A stretch of DNA of 12,387 bases from an uncultured Caryophanales bacterium (GCA_937958685.1 CALGNF010000055.1:1-12387), one strand, 5' to 3'; positions 1 through 7,281 are shown, counted from the stretch's first letter. A program made the numbers and translations. Notes: generated by a model not told the origin, from the letters alone.

Positions 1-50
1 TACGAGATCGTATTCGGTGACTGGATTTCAGACGTGTGCTCTTCCGATCT
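1..50. other. Illumina P7/index adapter carried into the assembly (artefact)
   Basis: Bases 1-8 match the end of the Illumina P7 primer (TACGAGAT). Bases 9-16 (CGTATTCG) sit where an 8-base i7 index belongs. Bases 17-50 match the standard read-2 adapter ending GTGCTCTTCCGATCT, with one mismatch: T instead of G at 26. The adapter ends exactly at 50. This DNA is not part of the organism, so nothing should be annotated in it. Read through in frame from 17 it encodes MTGFQTCALPI, a peptide typical of adapter contamination. Confidence 0.97.
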
Positions 51-859
51 GGGCGGCCGTTTTCTTCTCCCTGCTCGGCGTCTTCATCATCATCGGACTG
101 TATGTCCTCTTCCTCGGCGACATGATTCAGAACTACGTCCGCAATGTTCCCACGGTAGGTGATGCCAGCCGCTTTTTGATGGACTCGTGGATCATGGCCG
201 GCGTCATCGCCGCAGCCTCGATCACGACCTGCATGGGTGCCTTTGGCATCATGATCGATGATAATGTCAACCAGATCATCAAGGACTTCAAGGTGGCGCC
301 AATCAAGAACTGGCAATTGGTGCTCGGCTACATCGTCAGCTCAATCCTGATCGGTCTGGGAATGAGTTTGATCACATTGGCGCTCGCCGAGATCTATATC
401 GTTGCTTTTGGCGGAACCTTCCTTCCCTTTCCGGTGTTCCTCAAAACCCTGGGTTTGATCATCTTGTCGGTCAGCGCTTCGAGCGCGCTGGTCTTCTTTG
501 TTGTCTCGCTGATCAAAAGCCAGAACGCCTTTGGTACCGCTTCGACGATCCTTGGCACCCTGATCGGCTTTCTCACCGGCATCTACATCCCCATCGGCCA
601 GCTTCCGACCGCGGTCCAGACGATCATCAAGATCTTCCCGGTCTCGCATGCGGCCGTGCTGATCAGACAGACGATGATGAATGAGGCCGTCGAGTTGCGA
701 TATCTTCCGGAAGAAGTGCTTACCGGGCTTGGCATCAATTTCCAGGTTGGCGGCGAGTTCATGCCGGTTTGGGCGCATCTGCTGGTGCTGGTCGCCTCAT
801 TGCTGTTGTTCTACGGACTTGCGATCCTCGTCGTCTCCCGCAAGAAGGGCAAAGTATGA
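51..859 (+). CDS. ABC-2 type transporter permease subunit, 5'-truncated
   Basis: This is an integral membrane subunit of an ABC-2 family exporter (DrrB/YhgE/NodJ-like). Such a subunit would pair with a separate ATPase to export a drug, lipid or polysaccharide; the substrate cannot be told. About 268 genuine residues remain. The true start lies off the contig, because the upstream open frame is adapter. Six hydrophobic segments are visible, at roughly 53-115, 188-256, 311-409, 440-517, 530-595 and 774-836. Between the fifth and sixth there is a re-entrant stretch, GIYIPIGQLP...FPVSHA, typical of ABC-2 permeases just after their conserved Gly/Pro loop. The C-terminus is short and basic (SRKKGKV). 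Only the N-terminal cytoplasmic tail and perhaps the start of TM1 seem missing. The stop TGA overlaps the rlmN start as ATGA, so the two are probably translationally coupled. The partner ATPase is expected just upstream, outside the window. Confidence 0.85.
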
Positions 860-1899
860 ACACCAATCCCGAAACCAGACTCAGCTTTTATGATCTTACC
901 CTCAAGGATTTGGCAACCTATCTCGTGGACAACGGTTTCAAGAACTACAATGCCAGCCAGTTGTACGACTGGGTCTATCAGAAGCAGATCACCGACGTTG
1001 CGCAGATGTCCAACCTCGCCAAACCATTGCGCCAGTACTTGGAAGGCAAATTCAGTTTTATGGTCCCGGAGATCGTCGAGGAACACCATTCCCACGACGG
1101 CACGGGAAAATTCCTGCTTAGACTGCATGATGGCCATCTGATTGAGACGGTCTTGATGCTCCACGACTACGGCAACAGCCTGTGCGTGACCAGCCAGGTC
1201 GGCTGCAACATGGGCTGCGCCTTTTGCGCCTCCGGACTCAAAAAGCGCAAACGGAACCTGACGCCCGGAGAACTTGTCGGCCAGATCATCGCTGTCTCAC
1301 GCAAGGAGGAGCTGCGCATCTCCCATGTCGTCGTCATGGGGACCGGGGAACCCTTCGACAACTACGACAATGTCATCGCCTTCATCAGCATCATCAACGA
1401 GAACAAGGGGTTGGCGATCGGACAGCGGCACATCACCGTCTCGACCTGCGGGCTGGTGCCGGAAATCTACCGCTATGCCCAAGAACCGATCAGAAGCAAT
1501 CTGGCGATCAGCCTCCACGCGGCCAACGACAAGCTCCGTTCCCAGCTCATGCCGATCAACCGCAAATATCCGCTCCGCGAGATCATCAAGGCCTGCGAGA
1601 CGTATTTTGCGGCCACATCCCGCCGTGTCACCTACGAGTACATCCTCCTTGACGGCATCAACGACACCAACGAGCACGCCTATGAACTGGCCAACCTGCT
1701 CAAAGGGCAAAACTGCTATGTCAACCTGATTCCCTACAATATCGTCAGTGAGCTCGCCTTTGCGGCGACAGCCATGGACAAGGCGATGCGTTTCGCCGAC
1801 ATCCTGATGAAGCAAAGAATCAACGTCACGCTGCGCAAGGAACAAGGAGCGGACATCGCCGCCGCCTGCGGGCAGCTCCGGCTCAAAAATCCGCATTGA
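856..1899 (+). CDS. rlmN: 23S rRNA (adenine2503-C2)-methyltransferase RlmN, radical SAM
   Basis: RlmN uses radical SAM chemistry and a methyl-cysteine intermediate to methylate C2 of A2503 in 23S rRNA, and also of A37 in some tRNAs. The predicted protein is 347 aa, the usual family length. The [4Fe-4S] motif CNMGCAFC gives C117, C121 and C124. The two further family cysteines are also present: C110 in SLCVTSQ and C338 in AACGQLR near the C-terminus, matching E. coli C118 and C355. Other conserved blocks are VVMGTGEPFDNY, RHITVSTCG, ISLHAAND, LMPINRKYPL and VNLIPYN. I chose ATG 856 because it sits in the ATGA overlap with the permease stop and has AGAAGGG about 6 bases upstream; an upstream in-frame extension to 769 would run inside the permease. 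Cfr (C8 methylation) is a close homologue, but the sequence blocks look like ordinary chromosomal RlmN. Confidence 0.95.
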   Translation: MNTNPETRLSFYDLTLKDLATYLVDNGFKNYNASQLYDWVYQKQITDVAQMSNLAKPLRQYLEGKFSFMVPEIVEEHHSHDGTGKFLLRLHDGHLIETVLMLHDYGNSLCVTSQVGCNMGCAFCASGLKKRKRNLTPGELVGQIIAVSRKEELRISHVVVMGTGEPFDNYDNVIAFISIINENKGLAIGQRHITVSTCGLVPEIYRYAQEPIRSNLAISLHAANDKLRSQLMPINRKYPLREIIKACETYFAATSRRVTYEYILLDGINDTNEHAYELANLLKGQNCYVNLIPYNIVSELAFAATAMDKAMRFADILMKQRINVTLRKEQGADIAAACGQLRLKNPH

Positions 1900-1915
1900 A
1901 ACCACTCGCATCCGT

Positions 1916-1944
1916 TTGACTTGCACGGGTAAAAATGATACACT
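1916..1944 (+). promoter_or_regulatory. Sigma-A-type extended -10 promoter for pfkA
   Basis: The -35 box is TTGACT (1916-1921), followed by a 17-base spacer and the -10 box TACACT (1939-1944). A TGn extended -10 is in place at 1936-1938. Transcription would start near 1951, leaving a leader of about 30 bases before pfkA. No terminator separates rlmN from this site, so some read-through from rlmN is also possible. Confidence 0.7.
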
Positions 1945-1980
1945 ATATAAAAAGTTCCCATACTGAAAGTTGGTCAATCC

Positions 1981-3123
1981 ATGGGTAAGAAAATCGAAAA
2001 AATCGCCCTGCTTACGGGTGGCGGCGATTGCAGCGGCCTGAACGCGGTCATCCGGGCTGTCGTCAGGACGGCAATCCTGAAATACAAATACGAAGTCATC
2101 GGCTTTGTCGGCGGCTATCATGGACTCTACATTGACGACTACATCCCGATGACGCTGAAGACCGTCTCGGGGATCTTCCATCAGGGCGGAACGGTTTTGA
2201 AGATGTCGAGCCGCGACAATCTTTTTCATTATCCGATCTTGGATGATGATGGCAATGTCGAATATCACGATGTATCCAATATCGCCATCGAAAATCTGAA
2301 GAAACACCAGATCGATGCGCTGGTGATCATCGGCGGCGATGGCACGCTTACCAGCGCCCGTGACTTCGCCCGCAAGGGCATCCAGGTCGTCGGCATTCCC
2401 AAAACGATCGACAACGACGTGCCGGCCACGGAGATCACCTTCGGCTATCGGACCGCACTCGACCACATCATGCTTTCCCTCGACGCCCTGCACACCACCG
2501 CCTATTCCCACGACCGGGTGATGATCCTCGAAGTCATGGGTCGGCATGCCGGCTGGCTCGCCCTCGAGGGCGGCATCGCCGGCTCGGCCGATGTCATCCT
2601 GATCCCGGAGATACCTTATGACATCAACATCGTCGCCAGACGGATCATCGAACGCTACAACCGCGGCAGCCACTTCGCAATCATCTGCGTTTCCGAGGGG
2701 GCGGTGCCCACAACCGGCGAATTGACGGTCAAGAAGTTCGTCAAGGGCAGCCAGGGGGAAATCAAGCTCGGAGGGATCGGCGAGCATATCGCCAGACAAC
2801 TTGAACAACTGGTCCAACCGATCACCGGTCAGGAGATCAGATCCACGAATCTCGGCTACATCCAGCGCGGCGGCGTCACGAACACGTTCGACCGGGTGCT
2901 CGGCACCAAATACGGCTCCTTCGCCGTGGACATGATTGCCAGCGAACAATTCGGCCGGATGGTGACGATCCAGAACGCCAAAATGTCCTCGGTGAAGATC
3001 GAAGACGTCGTCGGCGGCGGTTTGACCGGCGAAACCAGCAAAGGCGGTGCCCGCAGGGTCAACCCGCAAGGGGATCTTGTCAACGCAGCCAGGGACATCG
3101 GCATCTCCTTCGGCGATGACTAG
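1981..3123 (+). CDS. pfkA: 6-phosphofructokinase, PPi-PFK-like clade with ATP-type glycine
   Basis: The enzyme phosphorylates fructose 6-phosphate to fructose 1,6-bisphosphate, the committed step of glycolysis. The protein is 380 aa, longer than E. coli PfkA (320). Visible motifs are the N-terminal phosphate loop [19 protein letters not shown] (G118-T122), PKTIDND (P140-D146, with D144 as the catalytic base), MGRHAGW, and a C-terminal IQRGG substrate-binding block. The donor-selecting positions are mixed. G121, matching E. coli G104, is the ATP-type residue; K141, matching E. coli G124, is the PPi-type residue. Enzymes with this G/K pair, such as trypanosomal PFK, are ATP-dependent, so ATP is the likelier donor here. 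ATG 1981 is the only start that fits the conserved N-terminus, although its Shine-Dalgarno sequence is weak. Rubrerythrin follows after 34 bases and is probably cotranscribed. Confidence 0.93.
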   Translation: MGKKIEKIALLTGGGDCSGLNAVIRAVVRTAILKYKYEVIGFVGGYHGLYIDDYIPMTLKTVSGIFHQGGTVLKMSSRDNLFHYPILDDDGNVEYHDVSNIAIENLKKHQIDALVIIGGDGTLTSARDFARKGIQVVGIPKTIDNDVPATEITFGYRTALDHIMLSLDALHTTAYSHDRVMILEVMGRHAGWLALEGGIAGSADVILIPEIPYDINIVARRIIERYNRGSHFAIICVSEGAVPTTGELTVKKFVKGSQGEIKLGGIGEHIARQLEQLVQPITGQEIRSTNLGYIQRGGVTNTFDRVLGTKYGSFAVDMIASEQFGRMVTIQNAKMSSVKIEDVVGGGLTGETSKGGARRVNPQGDLVNAARDIGISFGDD

Positions 3124-3157
3124 AGAACAAACGAATAACAATATAGGAGGTCTCATT

Positions 3158-3700
3158 ATGCAACTTAAGGGCTCGAAGACGGAGAAAAACCTGCTGGAGG
3201 CATTTGCCGGAGAATCGATGGCACGGAACAAATACACATTCTATGCCTCGGTGGCCAAAAAGGAAGGGTACGTGCAAATCGCCGATTTCTTCCTGGAAAC
3301 CGCTGCCAACGAGAAAGAACACGCGGAAGTCTGGTTCAAGCTGCTGCACGACGGCGAGGTCCCGACGACGGAAGTAAACCTTCAAGACGGCGCCAATGGC
3401 GAACACTACGAGTGGACCGACATGTACAAGCGGTTCGCGGAAGAGGCGCGGGCTGAGGGCTTTGCGAAGATCGCCTTTCTCTTTGACGGCGTGGCCGCCA
3501 TCGAGAAGGAGCACGAAAATCGCTATCTCGCCCTGCTGTCCAGCATCAAGGACCAGAAGGTGTTCGAGGCGGATACGGAAACGGAAGTCTGGTTCTGTTC
3601 CAATTGCGGTCATCTCCATATCGGGAAAAAGGCACCCAAGGTCTGTCCGGTATGCGATCATCCGCAAGCCTATTTCCGCAGGCATGTCAGAAACTACTGA
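3158..3700 (+). CDS. rbr: Rubrerythrin (diiron NADH peroxidase with rubredoxin tail)
   Basis: Rubrerythrin reduces hydrogen peroxide in the cytoplasm of anaerobes and microaerophiles, taking electrons through its rubredoxin domain. The protein is 180 aa. The N-terminal ferritin-like four-helix domain carries E19 (AGES), an ExxH pair E52/H55 (EKEH) and a second ExxH pair E116/H119 (EKEH). The C-terminal rubredoxin-like knuckles are C147-x2-C150 and C163-x2-C166. ATG 3158 is chosen because a perfect AGGAGG (3145-3150) lies 7 bases upstream and the protein then begins at the family N-terminus ([16 protein letters not shown]). An upstream in-frame extension to 3047 would overlap pfkA and is rejected. 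No separate promoter was seen in the 34-base gap, so it is likely transcribed with pfkA and ends at the terminator at 3704-3728. The very strong RBS suggests high expression. Confidence 0.96.
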   Translation: MQLKGSKTEKNLLEAFAGESMARNKYTFYASVAKKEGYVQIADFFLETAANEKEHAEVWFKLLHDGEVPTTEVNLQDGANGEHYEWTDMYKRFAEEARAEGFAKIAFLFDGVAAIEKEHENRYLALLSSIKDQKVFEADTETEVWFCSNCGHLHIGKKAPKVCPVCDHPQAYFRRHVRNY

Positions 3701-3703
3701 ATG

Positions 3704-3728
3704 AGAAGGCGTAAGTCTTCTTTTTTTT
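3704..3728 (+). terminator. Intrinsic terminator after rubrerythrin
   Basis: AGAAGGC (3704-3710) pairs with GTCTTCT (3715-3721), with one G-U pair, around a GTAA tetraloop. Eight T follow from 3721 to 3728. It begins 3 bases after the rubrerythrin stop and closes the pfkA-rbr unit. Confidence 0.8.
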
Positions 3729-3740
3729 GGCTTTTTCCTG

Positions 3741-3746
3741 TATAAT
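3741..3746 (+). promoter_or_regulatory. -10 element of the rsgA-rpe-thiN operon promoter
   Basis: A perfect TATAAT lies 28 bases upstream of the rsgA start, directly after the preceding terminator's T-tract. The -35 region about 17 bases upstream falls in the T-tract (TTCTTT at 3718-3723) and is poor. Initiation near 3753 would give a leader of about 22 bases. Confidence 0.6.
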
Positions 3747-3760
3747 GTTAGATAAGACTT

Positions 3761-3777
3761 GGGGAGGTCAAAGATTG
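3761..3777 (+). promoter_or_regulatory. RBS that fixes a TTG start for rsgA
   Basis: GGGGAGGT (3761-3768) lies 7 bases from TTG 3775. The next in-frame start upstream, TTG 3727, would place the N-terminus upstream of the -10 element. The protein read from 3775 (MKEGRIIKLVGGLYTV) matches the RsgA family N-terminus. Confidence 0.8.
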
Positions 3778-4659
3778 AAAGAAGGGCGCATCATCAAACT
3801 TGTCGGCGGGCTTTACACGGTCGTGGATGCCACGATGAACCGCTATCAGCTCAAACCGCTGGGAATTTTCCGCTATCAGAACGAAAAGCCCAAAGTCGGC
3901 GATTTTGTGAAATTCACCGACGAGTCGATCGTGGAGCTTTTGCCACGGGAGAACGATCTCGCAAGACCGGCTGTGGCCAACGTCGACCAGGCCTTGCTCG
4001 TCCAGTCCGCCAAGGAACCGGATTTCAGTTTCACCTTGGTCGATCGTTTTTTGGTCACGATCGAGCACAGCGGGATCAAACCGGTCTTGATCGTCACCAA
4101 AACCGACCTCCTGACAGAGGCTGAAGCGGCAGCCTTGACAGCCAAATTGGCTTATTATGCCACTTTTTATGAAATTATCCGCTTCTCGGCCGTCTCTTTG
4201 ACCAACCTTGACCTCATCGTCAAGATCACTTCTGACAAGGTCAATGTGCTGGCCGGTCAGACTGGTGCTGGCAAAAGCAGTCTGCTCAATACGCTCGACC
4301 CCACGCTTGAACTCGCCACCGACACCATCTCCAAAGCCTTGGGACGCGGACGGCATACAACCCGGCACGTCGAATTGATTCGCTTTCATCATGGCTGGAT
4401 CGCCGACACCCCGGGATTTTCCAAACTCGATTTTGCCGGTATCGACGCCGAAACCTTGAAGGACATGTATCCCGATTTCGTCCAGCTCGCTCCATCATGC
4501 CGGTTCAACGGTTGTTCCCATCTGCGCGAACCCGGATGCGCCATCAGGCAGGAAGTTGCCAGGGGACGCCTTCCCGAGGAGCGCTACCAGAATTACGTGA
4601 ATTTTCACGAGGAAATCCGTAGCAGAAAGCCAAAATATGAAAGGGAGGGTTACCGATGA
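3775..4659 (+). CDS. rsgA: Small-subunit ribosome biogenesis GTPase RsgA
   Basis: RsgA is a circularly permuted GTPase that checks late maturation of the 30S subunit and releases assembly factors; its GTPase activity is stimulated by the 30S subunit. The predicted protein is 294 aa from a TTG start, the normal size. Domain order is an N-terminal OB fold (about 1-70), then the G motifs in permuted order: G4 TKTD at 108-111, the Walker A G1 GQTGAGKS at 161-168, a switch region GRGRHTTRHVEL, and G3 DTPGF at 211-215. A C-terminal zinc site follows with C242, C247, H249 and C255. The stop overlaps the rpe start as ATGA. This is the first gene of a tight rsgA-rpe-thiN operon, the same order as in Bacillus. 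The prpC-prkC phosphatase/kinase pair that precedes rsgA in Bacillus is not here; rubrerythrin takes that place. Confidence 0.95.
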   Translation: MKEGRIIKLVGGLYTVVDATMNRYQLKPLGIFRYQNEKPKVGDFVKFTDESIVELLPRENDLARPAVANVDQALLVQSAKEPDFSFTLVDRFLVTIEHSGIKPVLIVTKTDLLTEAEAAALTAKLAYYATFYEIIRFSAVSLTNLDLIVKITSDKVNVLAGQTGAGKSSLLNTLDPTLELATDTISKALGRGRHTTRHVELIRFHHGWIADTPGFSKLDFAGIDAETLKDMYPDFVQLAPSCRFNGCSHLREPGCAIRQEVARGRLPEERYQNYVNFHEEIRSRKPKYEREGYR

Positions 4660-5297
4660 TCGTCGCCCCTTCATTCTTGACCGCCGATTTCACCAGGATC
4701 GAAGCCGAGATCAAGTCGATCGCCAGCGCCAAATGGCTGCATTTCGATGTCATGGATGGCCTCTTCGTTCCCAACAGGACCTACGATGAGACGATGCTAA
4801 GACAACTCAGAAGTCAGAGCGACCAGTTCTTCGACTGTCATCTGATGATTGTCGAGCCCTATAGACAGGCCCGAGCCTATATCGAAGCCGGAGCCGATCT
4901 CGTCACTTTCCATTACGAGGCCGCCCAAGGCCTGATCGACGAAACGATCAGCTTGATCATCAACGCCGGCTGCAAGGTCGGCATCTCGATCAAGCCAAAC
5001 ACCGACCCGATGGTGCTTGCTCCCTATCTTGCCCGGCTCGATCTGGTTCTGATCATGAGCGTCGAACCCGGAAAGGGCGGGCAGCGGTTCCGGGAGGAGG
5101 CGCTCGCCAAGATCCGCTATCTCGCCGACCATAAGCGCAATCACGGAAACAAATACCTGATCGAGGTCGACGGCGGCATCAATGCCGACACTGTCCAACC
5201 GGTGAAGGAGGCTGGCGCCGATGTGATTGTCGTCGGATCATACCTGTTCAACCAGACGGACCGTGCCCGGGCGATTGAGGCGATGGAGAATGTCTAG
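4656..5297 (+). CDS. rpe: Ribulose-phosphate 3-epimerase
   Basis: RPE interconverts ribulose 5-phosphate and xylulose 5-phosphate in the pentose phosphate pathway. It is a metal-dependent TIM barrel of 213 aa, close to the usual 215-225. The conserved start MIVAPSFLTADF carries the catalytic-site S6. HFDVMDG gives metal ligands H29 and D31 and the acid/base D34. HLMI gives H62 and VDGGIN gives D172, completing the metal site. MSVEPGKGGQRF is the phosphate-binding/loop block. ATG 4656 overlaps the rsgA stop (ATGA) and has GGGAGGG 6 bases upstream. The end overlaps the thiN start by 8 bases, so translation of the three genes is probably coupled. Confidence 0.96.
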   Translation: MIVAPSFLTADFTRIEAEIKSIASAKWLHFDVMDGLFVPNRTYDETMLRQLRSQSDQFFDCHLMIVEPYRQARAYIEAGADLVTFHYEAAQGLIDETISLIINAGCKVGISIKPNTDPMVLAPYLARLDLVLIMSVEPGKGGQRFREEALAKIRYLADHKRNHGNKYLIEVDGGINADTVQPVKEAGADVIVVGSYLFNQTDRARAIEAMENV

Positions 5298-5910
5298 GAA
5301 AATCAAAATCTTCTCCGGGCCGAACACTTACGACTTCAAGCGCCTATATTTCGAGGAGGCCGACGAATTTATCGTCGGTGTCGACTCGGGATTGGAGTAT
5401 CTGCTGGCAAACGACGTTGCGATCGACCTGGCAATCGGCGATTTCGACTCCCTGAGGCCGGAGTTGTTGCCGGCGGTGATGAAGCGAAGCCAACAGGTCA
5501 TCACGCTTGAGAAACGGAAATCGATGACCGATCTCGCGTTTGCCGTCGATTACCTCTACAACAACATGGACTATGACCATCTGGAGATCTACGGCGGCAT
5601 CGGCGGCCGCATCGACCACCTGTTCGCCAATGTCAATCTGCTAAAACGCTACGATCTGGCTTTTCGCGATGACAATCACCATATCTATGCTCTTGCCAAA
5701 GGCAAGCACCGGATCGACAATTTTCACCAGTATATTTCCTTCTTCGCCCTGGAAGACTGTTACAATCTCTCACTCATGGGTTTCCAATACGAATTGAACA
5801 ACTACCTTCTCTCCACCAGCGATTCGCTATGCGTCTCCAACGCCGGCAGCGGCGTCGTGAATTTCTCCAAAGGACGGTTGCTGGTAATCGAAAGTGAAGA
5901 CAAACTTTAA
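5290..5910 (+). CDS. thiN: Thiamine pyrophosphokinase
   Basis: ThiN transfers pyrophosphate from ATP to thiamine to make thiamine diphosphate, the cofactor of transketolase and other enzymes. The protein is 206 aa (B. subtilis ThiN is about 214). The N-terminal catalytic domain shows VGVDSGLEYLL, AIGDFDSL (G50-S54), EKRKSMTDLAFAVDYL and the signature YGGIGGRIDHLFANV. The C-terminal thiamine-binding beta domain shows SDSLCVSNAGSG and FSKGRLLVIES. I chose ATG 5290, which overlaps the end of rpe by 8 bases, because it gives the family N-terminus (MSRKIKIFSGPNTYD). A weak TGAGG lies about 9 bases upstream, and reinitiation by ribosomes finishing rpe is likely. It is the last gene of the operon. 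No U-tract terminator follows, so read-through into the protease genes is possible. Confidence 0.94.
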   Translation: MSRKIKIFSGPNTYDFKRLYFEEADEFIVGVDSGLEYLLANDVAIDLAIGDFDSLRPELLPAVMKRSQQVITLEKRKSMTDLAFAVDYLYNNMDYDHLEIYGGIGGRIDHLFANVNLLKRYDLAFRDDNHHIYALAKGKHRIDNFHQYISFFALEDCYNLSLMGFQYELNNYLLSTSDSLCVSNAGSGVVNFSKGRLLVIESEDKL

Positions 5911-5921
5911 AAATAACACAT

Positions 5922-5948
5922 ATTATCGACACAATTTTGTGCGATAAT
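5922..5948 (+). promoter_or_regulatory. 27-base inverted repeat overlapping an extended -10 element
   Basis: The left arm is ATTATCG (5922-5928) plus CACAA (5930-5934). The right arm is TTGTG (5937-5941) plus CGATAAT (5942-5948). The arms pair over 12 bp with one unpaired A at 5929 and a central TT. The right arm contains GATAAT (5943-5948) preceded by TG at 5940-5941, an extended -10 that would start transcription about 7 bases downstream, ahead of the protease gene at 5983. No convincing -35 box was seen. The layout suggests an operator for a dimeric repressor sitting on the promoter. There is no T-tract, so a terminator is unlikely. I do not recognise the half-site as LexA, CIRCE, PerR/Fur or Rex. 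Confidence 0.5.
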
Positions 5949-5982
5949 CATCCCATAAGGCTTTGATGCAGGAGTTGGTACC

Positions 5983-7281
5983 ATGAAAAGAATCCTGATT
6001 CTCATATCCCTGTCGCTGGTGGTCTTTGCCATGGGAGGCTGTTCGTTCTTGTTCGCCTCCCCGACAACGACGGAACTGACGTTCATCACGTCACCGCCGA
6101 CGACCACGACGACCACGACGATGGTGACGACCACCAGCGCGATCGACGTCAGCCAGGTGCTCGACGATCTGTATGCACGGATCTACGAAGATATCTATGA
6201 CGAGGTTCGCGCCGAAGTGATCGCCGAACTTTCGGTTGCGCGTTTCAACGAGATCTACGCCGCGGTGATCGCGGACATATTCGCCAAGATCGATGACGAG
6301 GAAATCGAGTTGACGCCCGAATCGCTGATCGACAAGATCCTCGCGGTCGCCACCAGCGAAGCCCACGCCGTCATCGGCATCAGCAATCTTGACGCATCGG
6401 GCAACCGGCAGTCGATCGGCTCGGGAATCATCTACAAAAAAGTCGGCACGGCTTATTATGCGGTGACGAACAATCATGTCGTCGAGGACGGAGTCTCCTT
6501 CCAAATCCGTTTCTTGGACGAGTCCACGGTTGCTGCCGAACTGCTGGGAATCGACGAAACTTCCGATCTTGCCGTTTTGCGCTTCGTATCGGACAAAGAC
6601 CTTAAGGTCGCCCCGTTTGGCGATTCCGATACCTTGCCGGTGGGAACGATCGTTCTGGCGGTCGGTCACCCCAACGGCTATGACTTCTACCGTTCGGTGA
6701 CATTTGGCATCGTTTCCGGGAAAAACCGCTATTTCGACGTCGACAACGACGGTGTGAAAGACATGTTCGTCGGCTATGTCCAGCATGACGCCGCCATCAA
6801 CTCCGGCAACTCCGGCGGAGCCCTCTTCAACCTTGAGGGCGAGGTCGTCGGCATCAACGTCATCAAGATCGCCTCGCTCGAGATCGAGGGCATGGGCTTT
6901 GCCATCCCGGCTTCGCTCGCGAGCGCGATCGTCGCCGATATCGAGGAGTTCGGCTATTCCAAGCAGATACCAGGCGTCGGCATCCAGTTCAGCGACATCG
7001 CGACCAACCGCGATTATCTGATCGGCCAGGGCATCACGATCCCCGCGGAGATCACCACCGGTTTCTACGTCATCAGCGTCGTCACCGGCTCATCGGTCGA
7101 CGGCTATGTCCTCCCCGGCGACATCATTCTGGAGATCGGCGACATCGTCATCACCAGTTCCTACTATTTTTCCGCCCAGTTTTCCAAATACCATGTCGGT
7201 GACATCATCGACATCGTCGTCTACCGCAACGGCGAGACGCTCACTTTGAGCGACATCGTCCTCAAGTCGCGGATCAGCTAG
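5983..7281 (+). CDS. Secreted/lipoprotein trypsin-like serine protease with PDZ domain (HtrA/DegP-like)
   Basis: This is a predicted extracytoplasmic, membrane-tethered serine protease of the HtrA type (S1C, PDZ-bearing), likely for protein quality control or processing; substrates are unknown. The protein is 432 aa. Order: signal peptide with a lipobox-like AMGG-C20; Thr-rich tether (about 28-52, with T40-T46 a Thr run); a helical acidic segment with Y64, Y68 and Y72 spaced by four (about 55-125); the chymotrypsin-fold domain with H165 (NNHVV), D195 (SDLAVL) and S277 (GNSGG); and a C-terminal PDZ domain (about 332-430, with GFYVISVVTGSSVDG and LPGDIILEIGD). An insertion DVDNDGVKD (D252-D260), a calcium-loop-like motif, lies between catalytic strands. 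CAGGAG (5969-5974) stands 8 bases before ATG. A paralogue follows after 12 bases. The lipobox has Met at -3, so plain membrane anchoring is the alternative. Confidence 0.88.
   Translation: MKRILILISLSLVVFAMGGCSFLFASPTTTELTFITSPPTTTTTTTMVTTTSAIDVSQVLDDLYARIYEDIYDEVRAEVIAELSVARFNEIYAAVIADIFAKIDDEEIELTPESLIDKILAVATSEAHAVIGISNLDASGNRQSIGSGIIYKKVGTAYYAVTNNHVVEDGVSFQIRFLDESTVAAELLGIDETSDLAVLRFVSDKDLKVAPFGDSDTLPVGTIVLAVGHPNGYDFYRSVTFGIVSGKNRYFDVDNDGVKDMFVGYVQHDAAINSGNSGGALFNLEGEVVGINVIKIASLEIEGMGFAIPASLASAIVADIEEFGYSKQIPGVGIQFSDIATNRDYLIGQGITIPAEITTGFYVISVVTGSSVDGYVLPGDIILEIGDIVITSSYYFSAQFSKYHVGDIIDIVVYRNGETLTLSDIVLKSRIS
6100..6135 (+). repeat. In-frame ACG/ACC trinucleotide tract encoding a Thr run
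   Basis: Twelve codons, ten of them ACG or ACC, encode T40-T46, M47, V48 and T49-T51 of the first protease. It forms the flexible tether behind the lipidated cysteine. Slippage would change length by whole codons without a frameshift. Confidence 0.7.

Noticed and set aside
17..52. Start of the first gene at GTG 17
   Set aside because: This codon and the next residues are adapter sequence, not genome.
1297..3237. A 646-codon open frame on the minus strand across rlmN, pfkA and the start of rubrerythrin
   Set aside because: It runs antisense to three well-conserved genes, has no recognisable domain and reflects codon-position GC bias.
5922..5948. Reading the inverted repeat as a thiN terminator
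   Set aside because: The stem is long but no T-tract follows on either strand; the -10 overlap fits an operator better.
5922..5948. Assignment of the repeat to a known operator (LexA, CIRCE, PerR/Fur, Rex)
   Set aside because: Half-sites and spacing do not match those consensus sequences; CACAA/TTGTG is in the opposite orientation to a Rex site.
6100..6135. Phase-variation tract
   Set aside because: The repeat unit is a codon, so slippage changes length but cannot switch the frame on or off.
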